Assembly (NCBI GenBank): GCA_005883215.1 | Contig: VAYS01000002.1 | Location: 162,062-226,061, forward strand | Direction: 5' to 3' | DNA from: Actinomycetota bacterium | Lineage (GTDB): Bacteria; Actinomycetota; Thermoleophilia; Solirubrobacterales; Solirubrobacteraceae | DNA length: 64,000 nt | Shown here: piece after piece, positions 42,547-50,588 of the stretch | Position numbering within the stretch: the stretch's first letter is position 1 | How the letters are laid out: the number at the start of each line of letters is the position of its first letter | Translations under genes and position numbers: made by a program | The notes under the pieces: model-generated | Told to the model about the DNA's origin: nothing | The model's input: only the letters and a program-made list of their open reading frames with translations | Databases searched by the model: none

Positions 42547-42973
42547 GGATCCGCTCCAGGCCGTCCAGGGCGGCGTCGAGCTGGTTGCGGGCCGCGCGCC
42601 GGACCATGAACGAGCCCAGGCGGGCCATACCGCGTAGGCTCTGGCGCAGCTCCACCACTACGCGGGTGCCGCGCTCGCCGGGAGCGAGCTCAACGGTCGT
42701 GTAGGCCTCGCGCAGGATGCTGGCAAAGGGCGTCCCGTGCACATCCTGGGCCCAGGTGCAGCGCCGGGCGGGGTCCGATTCGACGATGCGGTGGTCGGCG
42801 CGGACCACGCGTCCGCGGTCGGTGAGCATGACCACCGTAAAGGCGCCGCCGTGGACGCCCTCCACCCGCTGAACCCGGGGCCACCAGCGCGGGAGGTGGT
42901 GGGGGTCGGCCACCACCTCCCACAGCCGCTGGGGAGCCACTTCCAGCGTGCGGGCGCGGCGGGTCACGGGCAC
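42539..42973 (-). CDS. SRPBCC (START-like) polyketide-cyclase-type protein
   Basis: The 144-residue protein has the Bet v 1-like pattern: RTLEVAPQRLWEVVADPHHLPRWWPRV at the start, strands GAFTVVMLTDRGRVVRADHRIVES, and the long C-terminal helix MVRRAARNQLDAALDGLERIL. Such proteins bind hydrophobic ligands or catalyse aromatase/cyclase steps. Its stop lies inside the start of the ADPS-like gene (overlap of eight bases), showing translational coupling. Confidence 0.85.
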   Translation of the reverse strand: MPVTRRARTLEVAPQRLWEVVADPHHLPRWWPRVQRVEGVHGGAFTVVMLTDRGRVVRADHRIVESDPARRCTWAQDVHGTPFASILREAYTTVELAPGERGTRVVVELRQSLRGMARLGSFMVRRAARNQLDAALDGLERILA

Positions 42974-42991
42974 GGCGGCGGGCCTCGTCTC

Positions 42992-43519
42992 CTAGCCGTC
43001 ATAGCGCAGCAGCGCGTGGACCTCGTGTCCGCGCAGCTGCTCGCGCCCCCCCAGGAAGCCGAGCTCGATCAAAAAGCCGCACCCAGCCACCGTCCCCCCG
43101 ACCTGTTCGACCAGGCGACAGAGCGCGCTGGCCGTGCCCCCGGTGGCCAGCAGGTCGTCGTGTACCAGCACTCGCGCCCCGTGCGCCACCGCGTCGGTGT
43201 GCAGCTCGAGCTGGTCGCTCCCGTACTCCAGCGCGTACTCGGCGGCCACCGTGTCGTAGGGGAGCTTGCCCGGCTTGCGGGCCAGGACGAAACCGGCGCC
43301 CAGCTCGAGGGCCAGCGGTGGCCCGAGGAGAAACCCTCGCGCCTCGGCGGCGATCACGTACTCGGGGCGCAGCGGTCGCGCCAGGTCCGCCAGCCGGGTG
43401 ACCGCCTCGCCCAGCGCGGCCGGGTCGGCCATCAGCGGGGTGATGTCCTTAAAGACGATGCCCGACCGGGGGAAGTCGGGGATGTCGCGAATACGAGCCT
43501 GGAGATCGATCGCCGTCAG
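42992..43519 (-). CDS. apt: adenine phosphoribosyltransferase, probable CTG start
   Basis: The 175-residue protein begins IRDIPDFPRSGIVFKDITPLMAD, the classical APT start, and has the PRPP loop VLVHDDLLATGGTA with DD and the flexible loop. It salvages adenine to AMP. No ATG, GTG or TTG is present near the conserved N-terminus; the only suitable codon is CTG 43519, which overlaps the MerR stop (CTGA). Coupling to the MerR gene makes this the best model. It closes the operon that begins with the RsiG-like gene. Confidence 0.9.
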   Translation of the reverse strand: MTAIDLQARIRDIPDFPRSGIVFKDITPLMADPAALGEAVTRLADLARPLRPEYVIAAEARGFLLGPPLALELGAGFVLARKPGKLPYDTVAAEYALEYGSDQLELHTDAVAHGARVLVHDDLLATGGTASALCRLVEQVGGTVAGCGFLIELGFLGGREQLRGHEVHALLRYDG

Positions 43520-44268
43520 CCGGCCAGCCGGCGCAGGTCGCGGATCAGCAGCAGGTGCTTGAGGTGGGTGGCGACCGCGGCCAGGTTCTCGAGCGCCTCC
43601 AGCGCCTCCTTGCGCCGCTGGGGGTTGCGGGAGCGCAGAGCCGGGGCGAGGATCTGCTGCAACAGCGCCGCCTCTCGATCTGCTGAAGAGCGCAGCACCC
43701 GCAGGTTGCGTCCCCCCACCCCATAGTGGGCGAGCTCGCCCGCCGCGCGGATGATCTCGCGCTCGGCCTGGTCGTAGCGGCGTACGCCATCGCGCACCTC
43801 GCCCTTGACCACGCCGTAATCCTCGAGCTCGCGCACGAGCTTGGGGTCGGCGCCGGTCTCCTCGAGCACGTCCTCCAGGGGCAGCAGGGCGCCGGAGTCG
43901 CGCACGCTCACCGTGGGGCGCACAGCCCGACGGCGCGCCGGCCCGCCGCCGACGTCGGCACCCGCCCCGCGCCCGGTGGCGAGCTCTTGGCGGATCACCC
44001 GCAGGGGCAGGAACTCGTCGCGCTGGAGGCGCAGGATGGTGCGCAGCCGAGTCACGTCGGCGGCCGAGTACAGGCGATAGCCGCCCGGGGTGCGCCGCGG
44101 CGAGAGCAGCTTCTGGTCCTCCAGATAGCGGATCTTGGAGATCGAGATGTCCGGGAACTCCTGGGCCAGCGCCTTGCACACGGCGCCGATGGTCAGCGCC
44201 TTGGGCCGGGGCGCGGCCGGCTCGGGGGCGCCGTCGGGGAGCTCGAGGTCGGGGACGCTGGCGGGCAC
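43516..44268 (-). CDS. MerR-family regulator, FtsR-like
   Basis: The N-terminal MerR helix-turn-helix reads TIGAVCKALAQEFPDISISKIRYLEDQKLLSPRRTPGGYRLYSAAD. The 250-residue length with a Gly/Arg linker, then a second helical region (SGALLPLEDVLEETGADPKLVRELEDYGVVKGEVRDGVRRYDQAE) matches the two-part Rv1828/FtsR type, which regulates ftsZ in corynebacteria. In mycobacteria the gene sits next to garA exactly as here, where the FHA gene lies eight bases upstream. Cell-division control is therefore the leading hypothesis. Confidence 0.85.
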   Translation of the reverse strand: MPASVPDLELPDGAPEPAAPRPKALTIGAVCKALAQEFPDISISKIRYLEDQKLLSPRRTPGGYRLYSAADVTRLRTILRLQRDEFLPLRVIRQELATGRGAGADVGGGPARRRAVRPTVSVRDSGALLPLEDVLEETGADPKLVRELEDYGVVKGEVRDGVRRYDQAEREIIRAAGELAHYGVGGRNLRVLRSSADREAALLQQILAPALRSRNPQRRKEALEALENLAAVATHLKHLLLIRDLRRLAG

Positions 44269-44276
44269 GGCGGCGC

Positions 44277-44744
44277 CTAACGCGACAGGAAGGTGAGCTT
44301 GTACTTGCCGATCTGAAGCTCGTCGCCGTCCTCGAGGCGATGGGATTCGATCCGCGAGCGGTTGACGTAGGTCCCGTTCAGCGAGCCACAGTCGTCGAGG
44401 TAGTAGTCGCCCGAGCGCTGCACCAGCACGGCGTGGTCGCGCGAGACGGTGATGTCGTCCAGGAAGATGCCGGCGTCGGGGCGGCGGCCGATCGTCAGGC
44501 GGTCACCCTGAAGGGGAAAGCTCTCCCCCGTGCGCCCGCCTCCCGAGCGGATGACCAGCGCCGCGCCCTCGGCCACCACGTCGTCGAGCTCCACCGGGAT
44601 CAGCTCGCCGGTCTCGCCCACGCGGTAGGTGGCCGTGGTCTCCTCGCCCGCCGGCTCGGGCCGGGTGAGGGCGCTCCCGCACTTCTGGCAGTAGTTGGCC
44701 GCCTCGTCGTTGACGAAGCCGCACTCCGGGCAGTGGATAGCCAC
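44277..44744 (-). CDS. GarA-like FHA-domain protein with N-terminal zinc ribbon
   Basis: Residues 1-24 are a zinc ribbon with CxxC pairs C5/C8 and C19/C22. Residues 34-40 contain an ETTATY stretch with T36 and T37, the position and sequence context of the GarA threonines phosphorylated by PknB and PknG. The FHA domain (about 75-155) has LTIGRRPD, VSRDHAVL and LNGTYVN. Unphosphorylated GarA-type proteins bind enzymes of 2-oxoglutarate metabolism; phosphorylation folds the tail onto the FHA domain. The zinc ribbon is an addition not found in mycobacterial GarA. It lies 16 bases after the RsiG-like gene. Confidence 0.85.
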   Translation of the reverse strand: MAIHCPECGFVNDEAANYCQKCGSALTRPEPAGEETTATYRVGETGELIPVELDDVVAEGAALVIRSGGGRTGESFPLQGDRLTIGRRPDAGIFLDDITVSRDHAVLVQRSGDYYLDDCGSLNGTYVNRSRIESHRLEDGDELQIGKYKLTFLSR

Positions 44745-44760
44745 CAGGATCCCCGGACGG

Positions 44761-45024
44761 CTACTCGGCCTCGACCGGGGCCTCTCCCCCGGCTCGCCCG
44801 GCGAGGATGTCCGTCAGCCGCTGGACGTCTGCGCCGGTGATCACGTCCTCGCCCCCTTCGTGCTTCTTGCGCAGCCGGTTGACCAGCTCGGCTCGCAGGA
44901 TGTCGATCTTGCCGTGCAGGATGCGCCGCCGGTAGGAGATGTCCACCTCCTCCTCGGTCAGCTGCTGGATCAGCTCTTTGAGCTCGGGGTCCGACAGCGA
45001 CCCAAGGTCCGGAAACGTGTCCAT
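44761..45024 (-). CDS. RsiG-like coiled-coil protein with one c-di-GMP-type motif
   Basis: This 87-residue protein is a helical hairpin predicted to be a coiled coil. It contains E26-x3-S30-x2-R33-x3-H37-x3-D41, which matches the c-di-GMP signature E(X)3S(X)2R(X)3Q(X)3D of RsiG with His in place of Gln. Streptomyces RsiG has two copies and holds the sporulation sigma factor WhiG; a Rubrobacter homologue has one and dimerises, as I recall. AAGGAG lies ten bases upstream of the ATG at 45024. It is the first gene of the operon, ahead of the GarA-like, FtsR-like and apt genes. No whiG gene lies in the window. Confidence 0.7.
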   Translation of the reverse strand: MDTFPDLGSLSDPELKELIQQLTEEEVDISYRRRILHGKIDILRAELVNRLRKKHEGGEDVITGADVQRLTDILAGRAGGEAPVEAE

Positions 45025-45106
45025 GGCTGCGATCTCCTTCGGGCCGGGGCGGGGCGGCCAGCAGCCGCGCCGGTGATGGCGTCCTGGATGGCGCCGAGGG
45101 TGCGCC

Positions 45107-45134
45107 AGTATACCCGCGGCCGGGTGGGCATCAA
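45107..45134 (-). promoter_or_regulatory. sigma-70-type promoter of the RsiG-like/GarA-like/FtsR-like/apt operon
   Basis: On the minus strand TTGATG (45134-45129) is followed after 16 bases by TATACT (45112-45107), a strong -10. Predicted start is about 45100, giving a leader of about 75 bases before the ATG at 45024. It begins three bases after the pgsA stop (45137), so it separates the signalling operon from proS-pgsA. Confidence 0.65.
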
Positions 45135-45136
45135 GC

Positions 45137-45781
45137 TCAGCTTGAGGCTGCGTCTGGGCGCAGCTCGCGCAGGCCGGTGCGCAGGTACAGGACGGTCGCC
45201 GCCAGCGATAGCGCGATCCCGATGTACAGCAGCACCCGGGCCAGGTCTCCCACCGCGGCCAGGGCGAAGAAGATGGCCGCCATCAACGGCCACACCGACG
45301 CTCGCCCCAGCCAGTTGATCTCTAGCGGCAGGCCGCGGCGCAGGGCCACCTGGCTGGCGATCAGCATCAGCAGCTCACGCGCGGCCAGCACCCCGATAGC
45401 CCACCGGGGAAGCAAGGAGAAGTCCCAGCACACGGCGACGCCAGCCAGGATCAGCGCGCGGTCAACCAGGGGATCGAGGATCGTGCCCAGCCGGCTGTAC
45501 TGGCCGGTTAGGCGTGCGGCGAGACCATCGGCGTAATCGCTGCCCGCCGCCACGGCAAAGACGGTGGCGGCCAGCCCCGAGCGACCGTCGGAGGAGCGCA
45601 GGGCGACGATCACGAAGACGACGATCAACGCGATCCGGAGGAAGCCGATCAGGTTGGGCACCGTCCACGGGTGCAGCGGCGCGCCCGCCCGCGTCTGTGG
45701 CGGCGCCGGCCCCGAGCGGTCGATCCCCAGCAGGCGGCGCACGCCGCGCCGGGGCGGGGGGTCTAGGGAAGCGTCTCCCAC
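45137..45781 (-). CDS. pgsA: CDP-alcohol phosphatidyltransferase (PgsA-like)
   Basis: The CDP-alcohol phosphotransferase motif is complete: SDYADGLAARLTGQYSRLGTILDPLVDR, with all four aspartates. The 214-residue protein has five to six hydrophobic segments. It most likely makes phosphatidylglycerol phosphate from CDP-diacylglycerol and glycerol 3-phosphate. GTG 45781 lies in the last codons of proS, with which it overlaps by 19 bases. A paralogue with another acceptor alcohol, such as inositol, cannot be excluded. Confidence 0.85.
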   Translation of the reverse strand: MGDASLDPPPRRGVRRLLGIDRSGPAPPQTRAGAPLHPWTVPNLIGFLRIALIVVFVIVALRSSDGRSGLAATVFAVAAGSDYADGLAARLTGQYSRLGTILDPLVDRALILAGVAVCWDFSLLPRWAIGVLAARELLMLIASQVALRRGLPLEINWLGRASVWPLMAAIFFALAAVGDLARVLLYIGIALSLAATVLYLRTGLRELRPDAASS

Positions 45782-47457
45782 AGGCTCCGTATTTCCTGGG
45801 TGGGGTCCTCGGAGATGGGAATGCCCTCCCGCGCCTGGCGACCGCGGCGCACCTGGACCTCGACGGTGCCCGACTCGAGCGAGCGCCGGCCCAAGGTCAG
45901 CCGCAGCGGGCACCCCAGCAGCTCGGCGTCGGCGAACTTCTCGCCCGGGCCGGCGTCGCGGTCGTCGTACAGGACGTCGAGTCCGCCTTCCACCAGCTGC
46001 CCATACAGCTGCTCGGCGGCGCGGCGCTCGGCGCCGTCGGCCTTGCCCACCGCGATCAGGGAAACAGCGAACGGGGCGATCGTCCGAGGCCAGGAGATTC
46101 CCTGCTCGTCGGCGAACTGCTCCACCGCGGCGGCGGCGATGCGCGCCGGGCCGATCCCGTAGGAGCCCATCCAGATCGGCTGCTCCCGGCCGTGCTCGTC
46201 GAGATAACTCGCGCCCAGGGCCTCGGAGTAGCGGGTGCCGAGCTGGAAGATGTTGCCCACCTCGATCGCCGGCTCGATGCGGATCGCCTGCCCATCGACC
46301 GTGTCGCCCGCCTCGACGCGGCGCACGTCGGCGCGCCGGAAGGAGAAGTCGCGGCCGGGGACCGCGCCGCGCAGGTGGCGGTCGGGGCGGTTGGCGCCGG
46401 TGACGTAGGCCCCTTCGGCGACCGCCTCGTCGACCAGGACCGGCACCCGGGCGTCGATGCCCACCGGGCCGATGAACCCGGGGGGACCGAGCTGCTCGGC
46501 GATCTCTTCCTCGTGGGCCGGGCGCGCGCGCTCGCCGAGCGCCCGCGCCAGCTTGAGCTCGTTGACCCGGTGATCGCCCCGCACCATCACCAGCACCATG
46601 CCCGCGCTGTCTGCCACTACCGGATAGGCCTTGAGCAGCGCCCCCGGCTCAACGCCCAAGGCGCCGGCCACCTGCTCGACGGTAACCAGACCCGGCGTGG
46701 AGAGCTCCACCGGCTGCTCGCCGGCGTCCGGGAGCGAGACGGGCACGGCGTCGGCGGCCGCCACCTCGACGTTGGCCGCGTAGCCGGGGGCCAGCGCGAC
46801 CTCGTTCTCCCCCGCCGGGCAGGGCGCCATGTACTCATGGGCAGCGGTGCCGCCCATGATCCCCACGTCTGACACCACCCGGTACCACTCCAGGCCGCAG
46901 CGGTCGAGCATGCGGTCGTAGGCCTCGATGTGGCGCTGGTAGCTGGCCGCCAGCCCATCGGGGTCGCGGTCGAAGCTGTAGGAGTCCTTCATGATGAACT
47001 CGCGCGTGCGCAATACGCCGGCGCGGGGCCGAGGCTCGTCGCGCTCCTTTACCTGGAAGTGGTAGAGGATCTTTGGCAGATCGCGGTATGAGCGCACCAG
47101 GGAGGCAACGTGGAAGGTGACCGCCTCCTCGTGGGTCATGGCGAGCACCAGCTCGGCCCGGCGGCGGTCCAGGAGCTTGAACAGCTCATCGATCTCATAG
47201 CGCCCGCTGCGGCGCCATAGATCGGCCGGCTGAAGGACCGGCATCAGCATCTCCTGGCCCCCGATCGCATCCATCTCCTGACGTACGACGGCCTCGACTC
47301 GCCGGTGCACCCGCCAGCCCGCGGGCAGCCACGTCCACAAGCCGGCGCCCATCTGACGGACCAGCCCGGCCCTGACCATGAGCTTGTGCGAGACGGCCTC
47401 GGCGTCGGCGGGCGCCTGTCGCTCCGTGGGCAGGAGGTATTGCGACAGTCGCGTCAC
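45763..47457 (-). CDS. proS: prolyl-tRNA synthetase, bacterial type
   Basis: The 564-residue length and the class II motifs (motif 2 ERDEPRPRAGVLRTREFIMKD; motif 3 region SYGIGPARIAAAAVEQ) identify a bacterial-type enzyme. Between motifs 2 and 3 lies the YbaK-like editing insert (residues about 235-385; LLKAYPVV, KLARALGERARPAHEEEIAEQLGPPGFIGPVG). The C-terminal anticodon domain includes LYDDRDAGPGEKFADAELLGCPLRLTLG. It starts 146 bases from the divergent glycosidase-like gene and is followed by pgsA with overlapping ends. Confidence 0.97.
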   Translation of the reverse strand: MTRLSQYLLPTERQAPADAEAVSHKLMVRAGLVRQMGAGLWTWLPAGWRVHRRVEAVVRQEMDAIGGQEMLMPVLQPADLWRRSGRYEIDELFKLLDRRRAELVLAMTHEEAVTFHVASLVRSYRDLPKILYHFQVKERDEPRPRAGVLRTREFIMKDSYSFDRDPDGLAASYQRHIEAYDRMLDRCGLEWYRVVSDVGIMGGTAAHEYMAPCPAGENEVALAPGYAANVEVAAADAVPVSLPDAGEQPVELSTPGLVTVEQVAGALGVEPGALLKAYPVVADSAGMVLVMVRGDHRVNELKLARALGERARPAHEEEIAEQLGPPGFIGPVGIDARVPVLVDEAVAEGAYVTGANRPDRHLRGAVPGRDFSFRRADVRRVEAGDTVDGQAIRIEPAIEVGNIFQLGTRYSEALGASYLDEHGREQPIWMGSYGIGPARIAAAAVEQFADEQGISWPRTIAPFAVSLIAVGKADGAERRAAEQLYGQLVEGGLDVLYDDRDAGPGEKFADAELLGCPLRLTLGRRSLESGTVEVQVRRGRQAREGIPISEDPTQEIRSLWETLP

Positions 47458-47540
47458 CGCGCCGGAAGCCTAGCCGCCGCCCCGCGGTCCCGGGTCCCGG
47501 CGAAGACGCCGCTACTTTCCTCTAGTCTCACGGTCTAGTT

Positions 47541-47562
47541 GGGGGCGGCTTTTGCCGCCCCC
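47541..47562 (+). other. perfect 9-bp stem with TTTT loop upstream of the glycosidase-like gene
   Basis: GGGGGCGGC (47541-47549) pairs perfectly with GCCGCCCCC (47554-47562) around TTTT. It is in the 146-base region between divergent proS and the gene starting at 47603. No T-tract follows on either strand, so it is a poor terminator; an mRNA-stabilising or regulatory hairpin in the leader of the plus-strand gene is possible. Confidence 0.8.
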
Positions 47563-47602
47563 GTTCATCTTCAACTTCGCCCCCCAGGCAGGCCAAAAGC
47601 CG

Positions 47603-49177
47603 ATGTTGCGCATACCGCTCACCCTCCGTAGCGCCCGCGCGGCCGTGGCCCTCGCCGCGCTGACCACCAGCGTCGCCGGCGCCACCTTGGCGGCGCATCC
47701 GCCGGCGGCGCACGCGAGCCCCTACCTGATCTCGATGATGATGGACGACGACCGCCTCCTCTACCGCAGCGACCGCACCCGCGATCTGGCCCTGGCACAG
47801 ATGAAGGCGATTGGGGTGCAGTACGTGCGCGTGACGCTGCTGTGGTCGACGGTGGCCAACAATTCCCGCTCGCATGATCCGGCCCACTACCCGGCGCGCA
47901 ACTGGGACCGCTACGACAAGCTCGTCCAGCACGCCCGCGGCCTGGGTCTCGGGGTGTACTTCGACGTCACCGGGCCGGGCCCGCCGTGGACCCACGGTCG
48001 CGCCCCCAGTGCCCACACGCGGACCACGTGGATGCCCAAGGCGCCCGAGTTCTACACGTTCGTCCGCTACGTCGGCCGGCGCTACTCGGGGCGGTTCCGC
48101 AATCGCCTGCGTCAGCGCCTGCCCCGCGTTGCGATGTGGGCGCTGTGGAACGAGCCCAACCAGGGAGGCTGGCTGAGCCCGCAGTGGCTGCACGGCAAGC
48201 CCTACTCCCCGATCCTCTACCGCGAGCTCTACCTGTCCGGCCGCAAGGCGCTCGACGACAGCGGACACCGAAACGACTTCATCATGGCCGGGGAAACCGC
48301 CCCCCTCGGCGTGGCCCGCCACACCACGACCTCGGGGATGTACCCCAAGATCTTCGTGCGGGAGTTGTTCTGCATGGACCCGGGCAACCGCCAGGGTTGC
48401 AACGCGTTCGACAAGTTCGGGCCGCTGCGGGCGTCGGCGTGGGCGCACCACTTCTACACCAAGAAGCTGCCGCCGACTCGGCGCGACGGCCCCGACTCGA
48501 TCACCATCGCCAACATCTCCGACCTGGGGACGCTGCTCGACAGCGCCGCCGCCACCACCGGACACGTGGCCAAGGGACTGCCGCTGATGTCCACCGAGTT
48601 CGGCTATGAGACCAACCCGCCCGATCCCCTCAACGGCATCCCGCTGGCCCGCCAGTCCCAGTACATCAACGAGGGCGACTACCTCGCCTTCATCAACCCC
48701 CGCGTCGGCTCCCAGACCCAGTTCCTGCTCTTCGACGCGCCGCCGCTGAGGCAGTTTCGCCGGGGCAGCCGCAAGTACTGGTTCACCTACCAAACCGGCC
48801 TGCTGTTCGCCAACGGCCGGCCCAAGCCGGCCTACGCCGCCTACCAGCTGCCGTTCATCGCCAACCCGGCGGGCACCGACCCGGCCACCGGACAGCGCCA
48901 GGTGTCGGTCTGGGGTCAGCTGCGCTTCCGCCCCCGCCCCGGGCCGGTGGGCGTGTTCGACCTCAACGACTTCGTGCTCATCGAGTGGCGGCCTCCGAGC
49001 TCCAAGAGCTGGCGGCGGGTGGGGGTGCCGTTGCCGGCGAGCAACTTCTACGGCGACAACCCCGGCGGGTTCTTCCAGGGCAAGGTCGACGTCCCCGGAC
49101 CCGGGTTCGTACGCGCCCACTGGCTGGCTGCGGCCAAGCCCCGCAACCGCGCCAGCCGCGAGGTGCCGGTCGGCTAG
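47603..49177 (+). CDS. exported glycoside hydrolase-like (beta/alpha)8 barrel protein
   Basis: ATG 47603 opens a signal peptide (RIPLTLRSARAAVALAALTTSVAGATLA) cut near residue 35. The catalytic core follows the clan A pattern: VRVTLLWSTVAN, LGVYFDVTGPGPPWT, and the acid/base strand end MWALWNEPNQGGW with the NEP motif; the nucleophile is likely the Glu in LMSTEFGYET. A C-terminal beta domain follows. It resembles GH5/GH39-like enzymes; the sugar is not known. Its end overlaps the ispG stop by four bases (convergent). Confidence 0.75.
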   Translation: MLRIPLTLRSARAAVALAALTTSVAGATLAAHPPAAHASPYLISMMMDDDRLLYRSDRTRDLALAQMKAIGVQYVRVTLLWSTVANNSRSHDPAHYPARNWDRYDKLVQHARGLGLGVYFDVTGPGPPWTHGRAPSAHTRTTWMPKAPEFYTFVRYVGRRYSGRFRNRLRQRLPRVAMWALWNEPNQGGWLSPQWLHGKPYSPILYRELYLSGRKALDDSGHRNDFIMAGETAPLGVARHTTTSGMYPKIFVRELFCMDPGNRQGCNAFDKFGPLRASAWAHHFYTKKLPPTRRDGPDSITIANISDLGTLLDSAAATTGHVAKGLPLMSTEFGYETNPPDPLNGIPLARQSQYINEGDYLAFINPRVGSQTQFLLFDAPPLRQFRRGSRKYWFTYQTGLLFANGRPKPAYAAYQLPFIANPAGTDPATGQRQVSVWGQLRFRPRPGPVGVFDLNDFVLIEWRPPSSKSWRRVGVPLPASNFYGDNPGGFFQGKVDVPGPGFVRAHWLAAAKPRNRASREVPVG

Positions 49178-50442
49178 GCCCGGGTGAAACGCCGCCCGGC
49201 GACCGGCGACTCGGCCTCGCTGGGGCGGATGGCGTCCAGCAGTTCGGTATCGGCGTGCTCGTCGTCGGCCGCGGCGGCCTCCATCGCCGCCAGGCGCTCG
49301 GGCGTGAGCTGATCGGCGTTCTCGGCCTCGATCCGGGCCAGCCAGGCTGCGCCCTCGGAGGACTCGCGCTCGTCGACCACCACCCGCCGGGAGTGGGCGT
49401 ACTTGTCGATCTCGGCGAACAGGGCGTCGACCAGCTCGTCCTGGGGGACCTTGCGCAGGGCCTTGCCCCGGGAGAAGATCAGCCCCTCGTTGCGGGCCCC
49501 GGTGATCCCGAAGTCGGCGTGGGAGGCCTCGCCGATGCCGTTGACCGCGCATCCCAGGACCGCCACCTCGATCGGGTCGTCATAGGCCTCCAGGCGGCGC
49601 TCGATCTCGGCCACCACGCTGTCCATGTCGAACTGCAGGCGCCCGCAGGTCGGGCAGGCGATCAGCACCGGCCCGCGCTGGCGCAGCCCCAGGGACTTGA
49701 GGATCTCCCAGGCGACCTTGACCTCCTCCTCGGCGTGAAAGGTCGAAAGCGAGATCCGGATCGTGTCCCCCACCCCGTCGGCGAGCAGGGCGCCCAGCCC
49801 TACGGCCGACTTGAGCGACCCCGACCACTTGGTGCCCGCCTCGGTGATCCCCAGATGCAGCGGATAGGGAATGCGCTGGGACAGGAGCCGGTTGGCGGCG
49901 ATCGTGTTGGGCACGCTGGTCGACTTGATCGAGACCTTGAAGTCCTCGAACCCCAGGCGCTCCATGAGCGCGACGAACTCGCCCGCGGCCGACACCAGGG
50001 CCTCGACCGGGTTCTCCTCCTCGAGCGCGTGCAGGTGCTTGGGCAGCGAGCCCGAGTTGACCCCGATGCGCAGCGGGGTCTGCGCCGCGCGGGCCCGCTC
50101 GACCACCTGGGCGACCTTGTCCGGGCCGCCGATGTTGCCCGGGTTGATCCGCACGCAGTGGGCCCCGGCGTCTAGCGCCTTGAGCGCCAGCGTGTAGTTG
50201 AAGTGGATGTCGGCGATCACCGGGATCGGCGCCTGGGCGACGATCGTGCGCAGCGCCTCGACGTCCTGGTCGCGCGGGACGGCCACCCGCACCAGATCGG
50301 CCCCCGCGTCGGCCACCCGGCGGATCTGCTCCATGGTGGGCTGCAGGTTGGCCGTCTCGGTCTTGGTCATCGTCTGCACCGCCACGGGCGCGCCGCCCCC
50401 GATGGGGACGCCGCCGACCATGATCTGGCGAACCGAAGCCAT
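49174..50442 (-). CDS. ispG: 4-hydroxy-3-methylbut-2-en-1-yl diphosphate synthase
   Basis: The 422-residue protein has the TIM-barrel start VAVQTMTKTETANLQPT, ADIHFNYTLAL, RINPGNIGG and the [4Fe-4S] cysteines in IACPTCGR and VLGCAVNGIGEASHAD. It makes HMBPP, the penultimate step of the MEP pathway whose second enzyme Dxr is in this window. I place the start at ATG 50442: a TACAAT -10 ends six bases before it, giving a leaderless message; the alternative GTG 50502 has no ribosome site and the promoter would lie inside the gene. Confidence 0.95.
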   Translation of the reverse strand: MASVRQIMVGGVPIGGGAPVAVQTMTKTETANLQPTMEQIRRVADAGADLVRVAVPRDQDVEALRTIVAQAPIPVIADIHFNYTLALKALDAGAHCVRINPGNIGGPDKVAQVVERARAAQTPLRIGVNSGSLPKHLHALEEENPVEALVSAAGEFVALMERLGFEDFKVSIKSTSVPNTIAANRLLSQRIPYPLHLGITEAGTKWSGSLKSAVGLGALLADGVGDTIRISLSTFHAEEEVKVAWEILKSLGLRQRGPVLIACPTCGRLQFDMDSVVAEIERRLEAYDDPIEVAVLGCAVNGIGEASHADFGITGARNEGLIFSRGKALRKVPQDELVDALFAEIDKYAHSRRVVVDERESSEGAAWLARIEAENADQLTPERLAAMEAAAADDEHADTELLDAIRPSEAESPVAGRRFTRA

Positions 50443-50448
50443 GTCCGG

Positions 50449-50454
50449 ATTGTA
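50449..50454 (-). promoter_or_regulatory. -10 element implying a leaderless ispG message
   Basis: Minus-strand TACAAT lies six bases ahead of the ATG at 50442, so transcription should begin at or very near the A of the start codon. No clear -35 is seen, as is common for this type of promoter in actinobacteria. No Shine-Dalgarno sequence precedes the ATG, in agreement. Confidence 0.6.
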
Positions 50455-50588
50455 GGTGTACCGTTTACGCGCCGGGATCCCTGGGTAATCGGAGCCCGAC
50501 ACCAGGCAGGGCAGGGGTATGCCTTGCCGTTCAAGGAAGCGGGCGCTACGGCGCTACGGACAGGTTCGGGAACGGGAGGAAAGGCTTC

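Noticed and set aside
47528..49552. Open frame of about 670 codons on the minus strand opposite the glycosidase-like gene
   Set aside because: Low-complexity sequence with no motifs; the plus-strand frame has a signal peptide and NEP motif.
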